Below are positions 1 to 6,284 of a stretch of 8,041 bases of DNA, piece by piece. A program made the translations under genes and the position numbers. The notes under the pieces were generated by a model, which was given only the letters and a program-made list of their open reading frames with translations, was not told the origin of the DNA and made no database searches. How positions within the stretch are numbered: the stretch's first letter is position 1; each line of letters opens with the position of its first letter. The stretch is from JBGQAS01 sp964498605. GTDB lineage: Bacteria > Chloroflexota > Anaerolineae > Anaerolineales > Anaerolineaceae. The stretch lies in NCBI GenBank assembly GCA_964498605.1, contig CAZCHK010000075.1, forward strand, positions 1 through 8,041, in the 5' to 3' direction.

Positions 1-2
1 AT

Positions 3-1217
3 ACACCATGGGAAAATCGTTTTGCGCAGCGCACGCAGAGAATGAAAAGCTCAGCAATTCGAGAGCTGCTAAAACTTACTGAGAATCCAGATGTCATCTC
101 TTTTGCGGGAGGTTTACCAGCTCCTGATGTTTTTCCAACAGACGAAATCCAAGAAGCCTGTATTCGAGTACTGAAAGACTTGGGTCCAATCGCCCTTCAA
201 TATGGCACTACTGAAGGATATCGACCTTTAAGAGAAATGATAGCCAGACATAGCGCCAGGTATGGCATCGAAGTATCTGCAGAAAACGTGATGATCACAA
301 CAGGTTCACAGCAGGCGTTGGATCTAGTTGGAAAGATTTTTATTAACCCCGGTGATCGGATTCTGGTTGAATCTCCCACCTACCTTGGCGCGTTACAAGC
401 GTGGAATGCGTATGGGGCGGAATACGTGACGGTTAACTCAGATGAAAATGGAATGGCAACTGATGAATTGGAGGCCGCATTGAGATCCGGACCGAAATTC
501 ATCTACACGCTTCCCAATTTTCAAAATCCGATGGGAACTACCCTCCCGCTTGAAAGAAGAAAGAAACTGATCGAATTGGCAGATCGATATGGTGTACCAA
601 TAATTGAAGATGATCCATATGGACAGTTAAGATTCGAAGGAGAGCATATTCCATCGGTAGTTTTGTTGGATAGCCAATACCGTAACCAGTCCTCATGCTA
701 TAGTGGAAATGTAATTTACTTCAGCACTTTTTCAAAAATTTTAGCTCCTGGATTGCGACTTGCCTGGGTCATCGCTCCTCAAGAAGTAATTATGAAGTTG
801 GTTCAAGCTAAACAAGGCGCGGATTTGCACACCCCCACTTTCAATCAAATTGTTGCATATGAGGTTGGGCACGGCGGTTTTATTGACAAGCATGTACAAT
901 TGATTAAAAGAGTATATAAAGAACGTCGGGATATCATGCTGGACGCACTTGAGGAACACATGCCAGAAGGTGTGAAGTGGACTCACCCGCAAGGCGGATT
1001 ATTCCTTTGGGCATCAACACCTATGAATATCAACACGACTGATATATTTCAGGAAGCTGTCAAAGCCAAAGTTGCATACGTTCCAGGAGCATCCTTCCAC
1101 CCACTGGGTGGTGGAAGTAACACAATGCGATTAAACTTTTCCTACTCAAAACCCGATTTAATTAACGAAGGGATTGCGCGCCTGGGAAAAGTGCTTAAAA
1201 CTCGAATCAATCGGTAA
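3..1217 (+). CDS. PLP-dependent aminotransferase, LysN/ARO8-like (5'-partial)
   Basis: This is a class I/II aminotransferase of fold type I, in the group of 2-aminoadipate, aromatic and branched-chain transaminases (COG1167-like, without the MocR DNA-binding domain). It should move an amino group between an amino acid and a 2-oxo acid in the cytoplasm. The usual landmarks are visible, numbered from the ATG at 42: an ISFAGGLP start, a TEGYRPLRE loop, TTGSQQALDL for cofactor phosphate binding, LPNFQNPMG with the cofactor-contacting Asn, EDDPYGQLRF with Asp and Tyr, the Schiff-base Lys232 in FSKILAPGLRLAW, and RLNFS near the C terminus with the carboxylate-binding Arg. The frame stays open upstream of that ATG to the window edge, adding 13 residues (TPWENRFAQRTQR). 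They resemble the normal N terminus of this family, so the true start is probably before position 1 and Met at 42 is internal. Substrate specificity cannot be read from sequence; LysN-like 2-aminoadipate transaminase is the closest style I recognise. A terminator follows 18 bases after the stop. Confidence 0.9.
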   Translation, partial: TPWENRFAQRTQRMKSSAIRELLKLTENPDVISFAGGLPAPDVFPTDEIQEACIRVLKDLGPIALQYGTTEGYRPLREMIARHSARYGIEVSAENVMITTGSQQALDLVGKIFINPGDRILVESPTYLGALQAWNAYGAEYVTVNSDENGMATDELEAALRSGPKFIYTLPNFQNPMGTTLPLERRKKLIELADRYGVPIIEDDPYGQLRFEGEHIPSVVLLDSQYRNQSSCYSGNVIYFSTFSKILAPGLRLAWVIAPQEVIMKLVQAKQGADLHTPTFNQIVAYEVGHGGFIDKHVQLIKRVYKERRDIMLDALEEHMPEGVKWTHPQGGLFLWASTPMNINTTDIFQEAVKAKVAYVPGASFHPLGGGSNTMRLNFSYSKPDLINEGIARLGKVLKTRINR

Positions 1218-1235
1218 GCATCCATGTATCTCACA

Positions 1236-1265
1236 AAAACAGAGCTCCGGTCGGAGCTCTGTTTT
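1236..1265. terminator. Bidirectional intrinsic terminator
   Basis: A perfect 14-bp stem (1236-1249 pairing with 1252-1265) has an A-rich left edge and a T-run right edge, so either strand gives a GC-rich hairpin followed by U residues. It lies between the stop of the aminotransferase (1217) and the stop of the LysM gene (1278, minus strand), so it can end transcription from both sides. The central two bases fall in a tight loop, and in practice the closing pair would open to give four. Confidence 0.88.
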
Positions 1266-1277
1266 GAGTACCACATT

Positions 1278-1970
1278 TCATGGTGTAGGTATGGATGTGC
1301 TCGTAGCTTGAATCGTGGGAGTCGGTGTAACCAGGTTGACGCGAATAGTGATGATATCCCCTACATCAATGTCATTAATATCCGTTATATCCTTGTTCTG
1401 AGCCAAGATATCTTCGACTGTAGAATTGAACGTACTTGCAATCGTGTATAAGGTATCTCCGAATTGAATGGTGTATTGTAATTTTGTCCCCCTGGGTAGA
1501 TCACTAGGGATTGATGTGGGTGTCGGCAGCTGCTGCCCGGAGACCGGAATGATGATGGTCTGATTGGGTTGAATCGGGCAACCTCCCGCGAAATTATTAA
1601 TGGCTAGTAAAGTGAGCAGGTCGACATTAAATTTCGTTGCGATGTCAAAACAATTATCACCCTCTTGAACAACATACTCAAAAGGACCTGAGGGTGTTGA
1701 GGTGGGAGTGACTGTTGGTGTTTCAGTAATTGTCGGCGTGCTGGAAGGTGTAGGTGATGGAAGTGTGGCGGTAGCTGTACTTGTTGTGGTGGCTGTCGCA
1801 GTTTTTGTCGCAAAAATCCCTGTTAGGTTTCCACCCGAGGCAGCAATAGCAATGACGAAAACTCCGATGATGACTAGTAGAATGGCCAGGATGATGAATA
1901 GCATGGGCACAATTCTTTGCCTCTTCTGGAAGGAGTCAATCACATCTTGAGGGTTAATTTTATCTGACAT
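1278..1970 (-). CDS. Membrane-anchored protein with two LysM domains
   Basis: This 230-residue protein should bind glycan outside the membrane: LysM domains recognise N-acetylglucosamine-containing polymers such as peptidoglycan. A short cytoplasmic tail with basic residues (QKRQR, 16-19) precedes one hydrophobic segment at about 21-44, giving an N-in, C-out signal anchor. A low-complexity Thr/Pro/Ser linker spans about 56-95. LysM 1 is at about 97-141 (YVVQEGDNCFDIA start, IIIP end) and LysM 2 at about 164-211 (YTIQFGDTLYTIA start). Cys107 and Cys131 in LysM 1 could form a disulfide. A second Thr/Pro stretch ends the protein. I chose the ATG at 1970 because GGAG sits 5 bases before it. A TTG at 1985 would extend the frame by five residues, but it has no ribosome site and lies about where transcription should start. 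There is no catalytic domain, so it is probably a wall-binding scaffold. The gene is divergent from the partner-switching operon. Confidence 0.88.
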   Translation of the reverse strand: MSDKINPQDVIDSFQKRQRIVPMLFIILAILLVIIGVFVIAIAASGGNLTGIFATKTATATTTSTATATLPSPTPSSTPTITETPTVTPTSTPSGPFEYVVQEGDNCFDIATKFNVDLLTLLAINNFAGGCPIQPNQTIIIPVSGQQLPTPTSIPSDLPRGTKLQYTIQFGDTLYTIASTFNSTVEDILAQNKDITDINDIDVGDIITIRVNLVTPTPTIQATSTSIPTP

Positions 1971-1975
1971 AAGAT

Positions 1976-1979
1976 CTCC
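1976..1979 (-). promoter_or_regulatory. Ribosome binding site of the LysM gene
   Basis: On the minus strand GGAG is followed by ATCTT and then the ATG at 1970. The spacing of 5 bases is suitable and decides the start in favour of this ATG over the in-frame TTG at 1985. Confidence 0.75.
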
Positions 1980-1988
1980 GTTCAACCA

Positions 1989-2018
1989 ATTCTACACGAC
2001 TTTTGGATTGTTTTTCAA
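1989..2018 (-). promoter_or_regulatory. Housekeeping-type promoter of the LysM gene
   Basis: On the minus strand there is a -35 box TTGAAA (2018-2013), an 18-base spacer and a -10 box TAGAAT (1994-1989). Transcription should start near 1982, leaving a leader of about 12 bases that still contains the GGAG site. This agrees with translation from 1970 and not from the TTG at 1985. Confidence 0.6.
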
Positions 2019-2056
2019 ATCTGATAAGAGATTTTCATCATTCCCTTAATCATACA

Positions 2057-2065
2057 TGTTATAAT
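2057..2065 (+). promoter_or_regulatory. Extended -10 promoter of the partner-switching operon
   Basis: TGTTATAAT is a perfect extended -10 element (TG, one base, TATAAT). No good -35 box lies 16-18 bases upstream, which fits promoters that rely on the TG extension. The start would fall near 2072, about 24 bases before the ATG of the STAS gene, with the ribosome site in between. It lies about 39 bases from the -35 box of the divergent LysM promoter, so one regulator could affect both. Confidence 0.62.
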
Positions 2066-2084
2066 TTTTTTAATTCAACCAATC

Positions 2085-2089
2085 GGAGG
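2085..2089 (+). promoter_or_regulatory. Strong ribosome binding site of the STAS gene
   Basis: GGAGG lies 6 bases before the ATG at 2096. It rules out a TTG-started extension of the same frame from 2003, which would begin upstream of the predicted promoter. It is the only strong Shine-Dalgarno match at a gene start in this operon. Confidence 0.82.
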
Positions 2090-2095
2090 CGACTG

Positions 2096-2431
2096 ATGGA
2101 GATTATCCAAAATACCTATAAACATTGTGATTTGGTAAAAGTAAGCGGGCGTATCGATAGCTATACTGCACCAGAACTTGAAGTTGTTCTAAATAAGTGC
2201 ACGAATGATGACAAATTTAAAATTGTCATTGATTTGAGCTCGGTAGATTTTATTTCATCAGCGGGTATGAGAGTCTTAATTGGTGCACAGAAAGAATGCC
2301 GCAGGTACAATCGCGGTGAAGTGGTATTAGCTGCCGTAAATAAGAAGATACTGTCCGCGTTGGACCTGGCTGGATTTACGAACTTATTCAAAATATTCCC
2401 AGATGTAACTACTGCTGTTGGTCAATTCTAG
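2096..2431 (+). CDS. STAS-domain anti-sigma factor antagonist (RsbV/SpoIIAA-like)
   Basis: This 111-residue protein is a single STAS domain, the length typical of RsbV and SpoIIAA. Such proteins act in the cytoplasm by binding an anti-sigma-type kinase and releasing the kinase's target; phosphorylation by that kinase switches them off. Aligned by eye with SpoIIAA, VKVSGRIDSYTAPEL is the first strand and helix, IVIDLSSVDFISSAGMRVL is the core, and LDLAGFTNLFKIFPD is the C-terminal part. The phosphorylatable serine (Ser58 of SpoIIAA, Ser56 of RsbV) corresponds to Ser55 in ISSAGMR. The residue before it is Ser instead of the common Asp, and the one after it is Ala. The gene opens a three-gene operon whose next members encode the matching kinase and a SpoIIE-type phosphatase, which supports the role strongly. 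The target of the switch is not visible here. Confidence 0.9.
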   Translation: MEIIQNTYKHCDLVKVSGRIDSYTAPELEVVLNKCTNDDKFKIVIDLSSVDFISSAGMRVLIGAQKECRRYNRGEVVLAAVNKKILSALDLAGFTNLFKIFPDVTTAVGQF

Positions 2432-2443
2432 TGCCTGTCAGCC

Positions 2444-2854
2444 ATGCCAGTTAAGACCTTCGAAGCTAAGTTCGAAAATCTATCAAAGATTTCCAGTTTT
2501 GTATTGGAAACCGCCAAGAATCTTGATTTTTCAGATTTCGATATTTATGCAATTGAAACAGCTGTTGATGAGGCATGCTCAAATATCATAGAGCATGCCT
2601 ACAAAGATCGTAAAGACGGTTTGATCCAAGTTGAGGTAACACCTGACCGTGGTCAAGTGACGATAAAGTTAACTGATAACGGGATTCGTTTCGATCCCAA
2701 TAAGATCAAACCCCCAAACCTGAAATGCCCGCTCAAAGACAGGGCAAATCACGGATTAGGCCTGTATTTTATATATCAGTGGATGGATGTCGTTCAATTT
2801 TCTTTCACCGAAAATGGTAACCAATTGATAATGGCCAAGCTCCGCGATAAGTAA
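2444..2854 (+). CDS. Anti-sigma-type serine kinase (RsbW/SpoIIAB-like HATPase)
   Basis: This 136-residue protein is a stand-alone GHKL ATPase domain of the RsbW/SpoIIAB type. It should phosphorylate the STAS protein encoded just upstream and hold an unknown partner when that protein is phosphorylated. The N box is ETAVDEACSNIIEHAY, with Glu43 as likely catalytic base and Asn47 for Mg2+. The G1 box is LTDNGIRFDP (Asp78, Gly80) and the G2 box is NHGLGLYFI (Gly104 and Gly106). The gene starts 12 bases after the STAS stop with no visible Shine-Dalgarno site, so translation probably depends on coupling to the STAS gene. No sigma factor is adjacent, so it could bind a sigma factor encoded elsewhere or a non-sigma partner. 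Its stop codon is in the same frame as the phosphatase start that follows. Confidence 0.9.
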   Translation: MPVKTFEAKFENLSKISSFVLETAKNLDFSDFDIYAIETAVDEACSNIIEHAYKDRKDGLIQVEVTPDRGQVTIKLTDNGIRFDPNKIKPPNLKCPLKDRANHGLGLYFIYQWMDVVQFSFTENGNQLIMAKLRDK

Positions 2855-2875
2855 TCCTCATTCGCATCCATTATT

Positions 2876-5695
2876 ATGAACGAAACAACGCAAAAAGAAG
2901 TTGATTTCGCGGGAGTATATCAAAAACTTACTGCTGCCAAATCATTCCGATTGTTTCAAAGAATATTCACGCAGTATTTAGAAAAAAAATATTACTGCTC
3001 ATGTGTTATGCACCAGATTTCTCCTGCATTTCCTGTACCTGACAATGCGGACATAACTTCGTTTGGAGTGATCGATCTTCCTATTCCTCAAAGTGATGAT
3101 CAGTGTAAGAGGAATCGATATCCAAACAGTCAATTATTAAAGTTTTCAATGATCGCGAATGAACTGCTATTCGCAGTTGTGCATATTTGCCCACATTGTA
3201 AATATCGTAAAAGTGTAATGAACAAACTCTCTTTAGAAATTAAGCTTGCAAGCACAGCATTGCACACACTTTGGCTTAAAAAAGAAAATCTCATCCATCA
3301 AAGTTTTCCTGTACAAGAATTGACACAACCCACTGGACGGCCAAAGGAAAGTAAAAACAACTATCAGGGAACAGAAGAACATCTCAATGATGCTTACGCA
3401 TCGGATTACAGCCTTGCGAATGAATTGAAGTACTTAATTCGTAAACTTGACCAATATTCTTCGCTGACCGAACTCTGCAATTCAATCCTGAAAAGGATTA
3501 ATAAGTATTGCCCCAGTTCTCATTCATTAATAATTATCGAGAAAAACCAAAGCCTCGACATTTCGACGAATTCAAATATCCTGGCTTACAAAGGTTTTAA
3601 CAAGAAAATACTGAATGCCACTGATGGTGTTTCCATCACCAAATGGATCGCTCGAATCAAGGATACTGTCAAATTTCACCAGATGCAATCGAAGGATAAT
3701 TCACCATTTTTTACGAGGGACAGTACCTTATCCAAAATGTGCAGTTTGACGATTTCTTTATCGTCACAGAATAAAGAATGGCTGGGTGCTTTATTTCTCG
3801 CGGATCCGCATAAAGAAGTTTTCGATAAAAAGAGCATCAAGTTTTTATGTGAATATTCAAACCACATAACAAGAATTATCCGGTTGGCTATGGATTATCA
3901 ACACAGCCGTTTGCAAGCATGGACATCATCTGTTTTGTTACACACAGCAGAAACTGCTCAAGAAGTCCACAACATTTACGATCTTTTTCTAACCATGCAG
4001 ACAATTACATTGCTGCTTTCGGGAGTGAATCGATGCGGTTTTTTCCTATACGATTCTGAAGAAAGAATGTTCAAGCACGTTGTCTCGCATGCTTTGGATT
4101 TTCACTCAGAATTAAAAGCGATTCTTGTGGATGATATGCATATTGCTCCAATTGTGCAGGATCGAGTCCCTGTCATCTTAAACCACAGTTCCAAAGAATT
4201 ACAATCATTGCCTATAGTTACGAAAAAGAATGAAGTTGTAAAGATCTTACCCTTGCAAAGTCAACAAGCGTTGTATGGATGCATGCTCGTCGGAATGCAA
4301 GAATCAATCCTAAAAGAGAATTCTCCTGAGTTATCCAGAGCGTCCGAAACCATTCTTGGAGGAATTGTCACTCAAACGTCCAACGCGCTCAAAAGGATAG
4401 AAATACTGGAAGAACAAGCCGAGGAAACATATGTTTCTACGGTTCTTCTTCAGGTGACCCAGACTATCGTTAGCCTGAAAAACGTTGATGAAATTTTAGA
4501 CGCGATTCTGAATATCCTGCCAATACTTGTTGGTATCGATTTAATCCTGATCATAAAATGGGATAAAAGTGCTAAATCGTACTCGATCTGGAAGATGTCA
4601 GATCAAAGTTCGCAAATTGAAGAGAAGATATTCACCACAGCGATGTCTTCAAAAGCCGCAGAGTTTTTCGATTCCATCCGGGTTTCAAATTCGTATCAAA
4701 CCACCTCGCTTTCGGAGTTCACCAAGGGATTTCAAAGTCCACACATCGATTCAACAGGTGCTGGATTAAGCAGTGTGGGCAACAGTGCACTGATTGGCTT
4801 TCCGATCTCTCATCAAAATGATTTCTTTGGCATATTACTGACCAAAGAATCCAATGTTTCTCCCCAATTTCATTTAAAAAGAGTCGAAATATTATCCGGT
4901 GTCGCGCAACAAATAGGATTATCGATTCAGAATACCATTCTCGGAGAGGATGCACGCGAGAAAGATAAACTCCAAAAAGAAATCCAGTTGGCCAGAAAAA
5001 TTCAACTGACTTTTCTTCCTGAAAAATTACTTAAATTAAAGAGCTGGAATATGGCAGTGAGATGGATAACCGCTCGCCAGGTTGGAGGTGATTTTTATGA
5101 TTACTTTCAGTTAGACGACAGTAATGTGGCTCTTGCGATTGCGGATGTTGCTGATAAAGGTTTGCCAGCTTCTTTGTACATGACAGTTACCAGAACTCTC
5201 ATCCGCGCTCATTCACGCAATGCGGTTTCTCCCGCCATGGTTCTTACCAAAGTGAACGAACAATTGCTTCTAGACTCACCAAATTCCCTCTTCGTTACTG
5301 CTGTGCTTGGATTCTTAAACCTCTCCACAGGAAGATTAACTTATACAATTGCAGGACATCCGCTTCCTCTGGTCATAAGATCAAAGACTCATACCATAAC
5401 ACCACTCACTAAATGCGGGATGGCTTTAGGTATTTCTGACAGCGCGAATCTCATAGATCGAAAAACCACTTTACTGAAAAATGATACACTAATTTTTTAC
5501 AGTGATGGGCTAACAGATTGCGTAGATATGAAAATGAAATCTTATGATGAGGACAGGTTGGTTAGGCTTTTGGAGTCAAAGACGATCAATACTGCTGAAG
5601 ATGCTTTATCACTTATTGAAAAAGATTTGAAAAAGTTCCGCGGGGATGCTGCGATCGTTGATGATCTAACGATTCTAGGCTTATCACGAGAATGA
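2876..5695 (+). CDS. Multi-GAF SpoIIE-type (PP2C) protein phosphatase
   Basis: This 939-residue, apparently soluble enzyme should dephosphorylate the phospho-Ser STAS protein of the same operon, in the manner of RsbU/RsbP. Residues 1-135 have the helix-strand pattern of a degenerate GAF domain and carry C41xC43 and C105PHC108. GAF-like regions follow at about 180-340, 362-507 and 525-690, judged by fold pattern only. A charged helical linker (about 690-720, EKDKLQKEIQLARKIQ) leads into the phosphatase domain, 721-936. The metal and active-site motifs are intact: VGGDFYDYF (Asp739), IADVADKGLPASLYM (Asp757), AGHPLPLV (826-833), YSDGLTD (Asp877) and the terminal DDLTILGL (Asp929, Asp930). It should therefore be catalytically active with Mn2+ or Mg2+. 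The start is 21 bases after the kinase stop and has no clear ribosome site; ATG at 2876 is the first usable codon after the in-frame TAA. The signal sensed by the GAF domains is unknown. Confidence 0.9.
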   Translation: MNETTQKEVDFAGVYQKLTAAKSFRLFQRIFTQYLEKKYYCSCVMHQISPAFPVPDNADITSFGVIDLPIPQSDDQCKRNRYPNSQLLKFSMIANELLFAVVHICPHCKYRKSVMNKLSLEIKLASTALHTLWLKKENLIHQSFPVQELTQPTGRPKESKNNYQGTEEHLNDAYASDYSLANELKYLIRKLDQYSSLTELCNSILKRINKYCPSSHSLIIIEKNQSLDISTNSNILAYKGFNKKILNATDGVSITKWIARIKDTVKFHQMQSKDNSPFFTRDSTLSKMCSLTISLSSQNKEWLGALFLADPHKEVFDKKSIKFLCEYSNHITRIIRLAMDYQHSRLQAWTSSVLLHTAETAQEVHNIYDLFLTMQTITLLLSGVNRCGFFLYDSEERMFKHVVSHALDFHSELKAILVDDMHIAPIVQDRVPVILNHSSKELQSLPIVTKKNEVVKILPLQSQQALYGCMLVGMQESILKENSPELSRASETILGGIVTQTSNALKRIEILEEQAEETYVSTVLLQVTQTIVSLKNVDEILDAILNILPILVGIDLILIIKWDKSAKSYSIWKMSDQSSQIEEKIFTTAMSSKAAEFFDSIRVSNSYQTTSLSEFTKGFQSPHIDSTGAGLSSVGNSALIGFPISHQNDFFGILLTKESNVSPQFHLKRVEILSGVAQQIGLSIQNTILGEDAREKDKLQKEIQLARKIQLTFLPEKLLKLKSWNMAVRWITARQVGGDFYDYFQLDDSNVALAIADVADKGLPASLYMTVTRTLIRAHSRNAVSPAMVLTKVNEQLLLDSPNSLFVTAVLGFLNLSTGRLTYTIAGHPLPLVIRSKTHTITPLTKCGMALGISDSANLIDRKTTLLKNDTLIFYSDGLTDCVDMKMKSYDEDRLVRLLESKTINTAEDALSLIEKDLKKFRGDAAIVDDLTILGLSRE

Positions 5696-5708
5696 AGAAT
5701 AATCAATC

Positions 5709-6092
5709 CTAATCTCCAAATAACAAAGCCCACCAGATCTCCCAACTGGATATTTCCTGGCTTTGTGTATACGATTGACTGATCGTTTCAAGAGATGATT
5801 CCCCAGGATTGATCGGGATTACGAGGATATCATCAGGCAATGCCATTCGACCCTGCTCTCTTGCCCAATCTTCCACAGCTGGAACTGAAGTAGCGTAAGC
5901 TATTTTGGTCACCAAGGCCTCTGAAGTACTGGTCAACTGCATTACTTCGACATACATATCATCTCGCTCTTTGCTTAACCGGGCAAGTTCTGCAATCCGA
6001 TTGAACAAGTCCATCAATAGAAAAAAACCAAGAACGATTAGGCCTAAAGTCACAAAACGCTTTGGAGATACTTTAAATTTACTCATCGTCAT
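5709..6092 (-). CDS. DivIC/FtsB-like septum formation initiator protein
   Basis: This 127-residue single-pass membrane protein has the layout of FtsB, FtsL and DivIC, which help assemble the division septum. A basic cytoplasmic N terminus (KFKVSPKRF) is followed by a hydrophobic segment at about 12-30, a heptad-like coiled coil at about 31-63 (RIAELARLSKERDDMYVEVM), and a conserved block PAVEDWAREQGRMALPDDI at 71-89 that matches the DivIC-type region after the coiled coil. A tail of about 30 residues ends in SSWEIWWALLFGD. The start at 6092 has GAGGT 6 bases upstream; the second Met (residue 3) would be too far from it. The gene lies downstream of tRNA-Leu on the same strand and converges on the phosphatase with a 13-base gap. 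No promoter of its own is obvious, so it may depend on readthrough of the tRNA terminator. Overall identity to FtsB is low, so the family call rests on architecture and the AREQGRM-like block. Confidence 0.75.
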   Translation of the reverse strand: MTMSKFKVSPKRFVTLGLIVLGFFLLMDLFNRIAELARLSKERDDMYVEVMQLTSTSEALVTKIAYATSVPAVEDWAREQGRMALPDDILVIPINPGESSLETISQSYTQSQEISSWEIWWALLFGD

Positions 6093-6098
6093 TATCTT

Positions 6099-6103
6099 AC
6101 CTC
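6099..6103 (-). promoter_or_regulatory. Ribosome binding site of the DivIC-like gene
   Basis: On the minus strand GAGGT is followed by AAGATA and then the ATG at 6092. It favours the first of two closely spaced ATG codons. Confidence 0.7.
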
Positions 6104-6125
6104 AAACTATTTCAATCATCAATAA

Positions 6126-6149
6126 AAAATCCTGCTGTTGCAGGATTTT
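6126..6149 (-). terminator. Intrinsic terminator of tRNA-Leu
   Basis: A 10-bp stem (6126-6135 with 6140-6149) with a four-base loop is followed on the minus strand by a T-rich run. It begins one base after the mature tRNA end, which is unusually tight. It separates the tRNA from the DivIC-like gene about 33 bases further on. Confidence 0.82.
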
Positions 6150-6150
6150 G

Positions 6151-6235
6151 TGCCGAAGGAGGGATTTGAACCCTCACGAGCGTTATACCCACTACGCCCT
6201 GAACGTAGCGCGTCTGCCAATTCCGCCACTTCGGC
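6151..6235 (-). tRNA. tRNA-Leu (anticodon CAG)
   Basis: This 85-base class II tRNA reads CUG codons. On the minus strand the acceptor stem GCCGAAG/CTTCGGC pairs perfectly, and a 3-bp D stem (GCG/CGC) encloses the AATTGGCAGA loop. The anticodon stem CTACG/CGTAG holds the loop TTCAGGG, with the anticodon CAG at 6201-6199. The 16-base variable arm is the long type expected for Leu, although its stem needs wobble pairs. The T arm is GAGGG-TTCAAAT-CCCTC, and the discriminator base is A. The 3' CCA is not encoded (the next bases are CAA), so it must be added by the CCA-adding enzyme. Confidence 0.95.
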
Positions 6236-6249
6236 CAATGTACTGGTCA

Positions 6250-6277
6250 ATTTTATCAAACTGCATCAAATTGTCAA
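6250..6277 (-). promoter_or_regulatory. Consensus promoter of tRNA-Leu
   Basis: On the minus strand there is a perfect -35 box TTGACA (6277-6272), a 16-base spacer and a -10 box TAAAAT (6255-6250). Transcription would start near 6243, only about 8 bases before the mature tRNA 5' end, as is common for stable RNA genes. Confidence 0.72.
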
Positions 6278-6284
6278 TCTTAAA

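Noticed and set aside
1224..1451. Plus-strand 75-codon frame after the aminotransferase
   Set aside because: It overlaps the terminator hairpin and the LysM gene on the other strand, has no ribosome site, and resembles no protein family.
1690..1815. Repetitive DNA that could suggest a tandem repeat, plus a Val-rich plus-strand frame over it (1702-1950)
   Set aside because: It is the coding DNA of the Thr/Pro linker of the LysM protein. The repeat units are degenerate and codon-level, and the Val-rich frame is only its antisense.
1971..1985. TTG start of the LysM protein at 1985
   Set aside because: The GGAG site at 1976-1979 lies inside this extension and serves the ATG at 1970. The predicted transcription start is near 1982.
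2003..2095. N-terminal extension of the STAS protein from a TTG at 2003
   Set aside because: The extension lies across the predicted promoter and the GGAGG site, and the remaining protein from 2096 already has the full family length.
3188..3202. CPHCK in the phosphatase as a haem c attachment site
   Set aside because: The motif needs CxxCH. Here the residue after the second Cys is Lys, and the protein has no export signal.
5654..5673. Six-base inverted repeat (ATCGTT and AACGAT) near the end of the phosphatase gene as a terminator
   Set aside because: It lies within the conserved DDLT coding motif, has an 8-base loop and no T run on either side. I see no convincing terminator between the phosphatase and DivIC-like genes.
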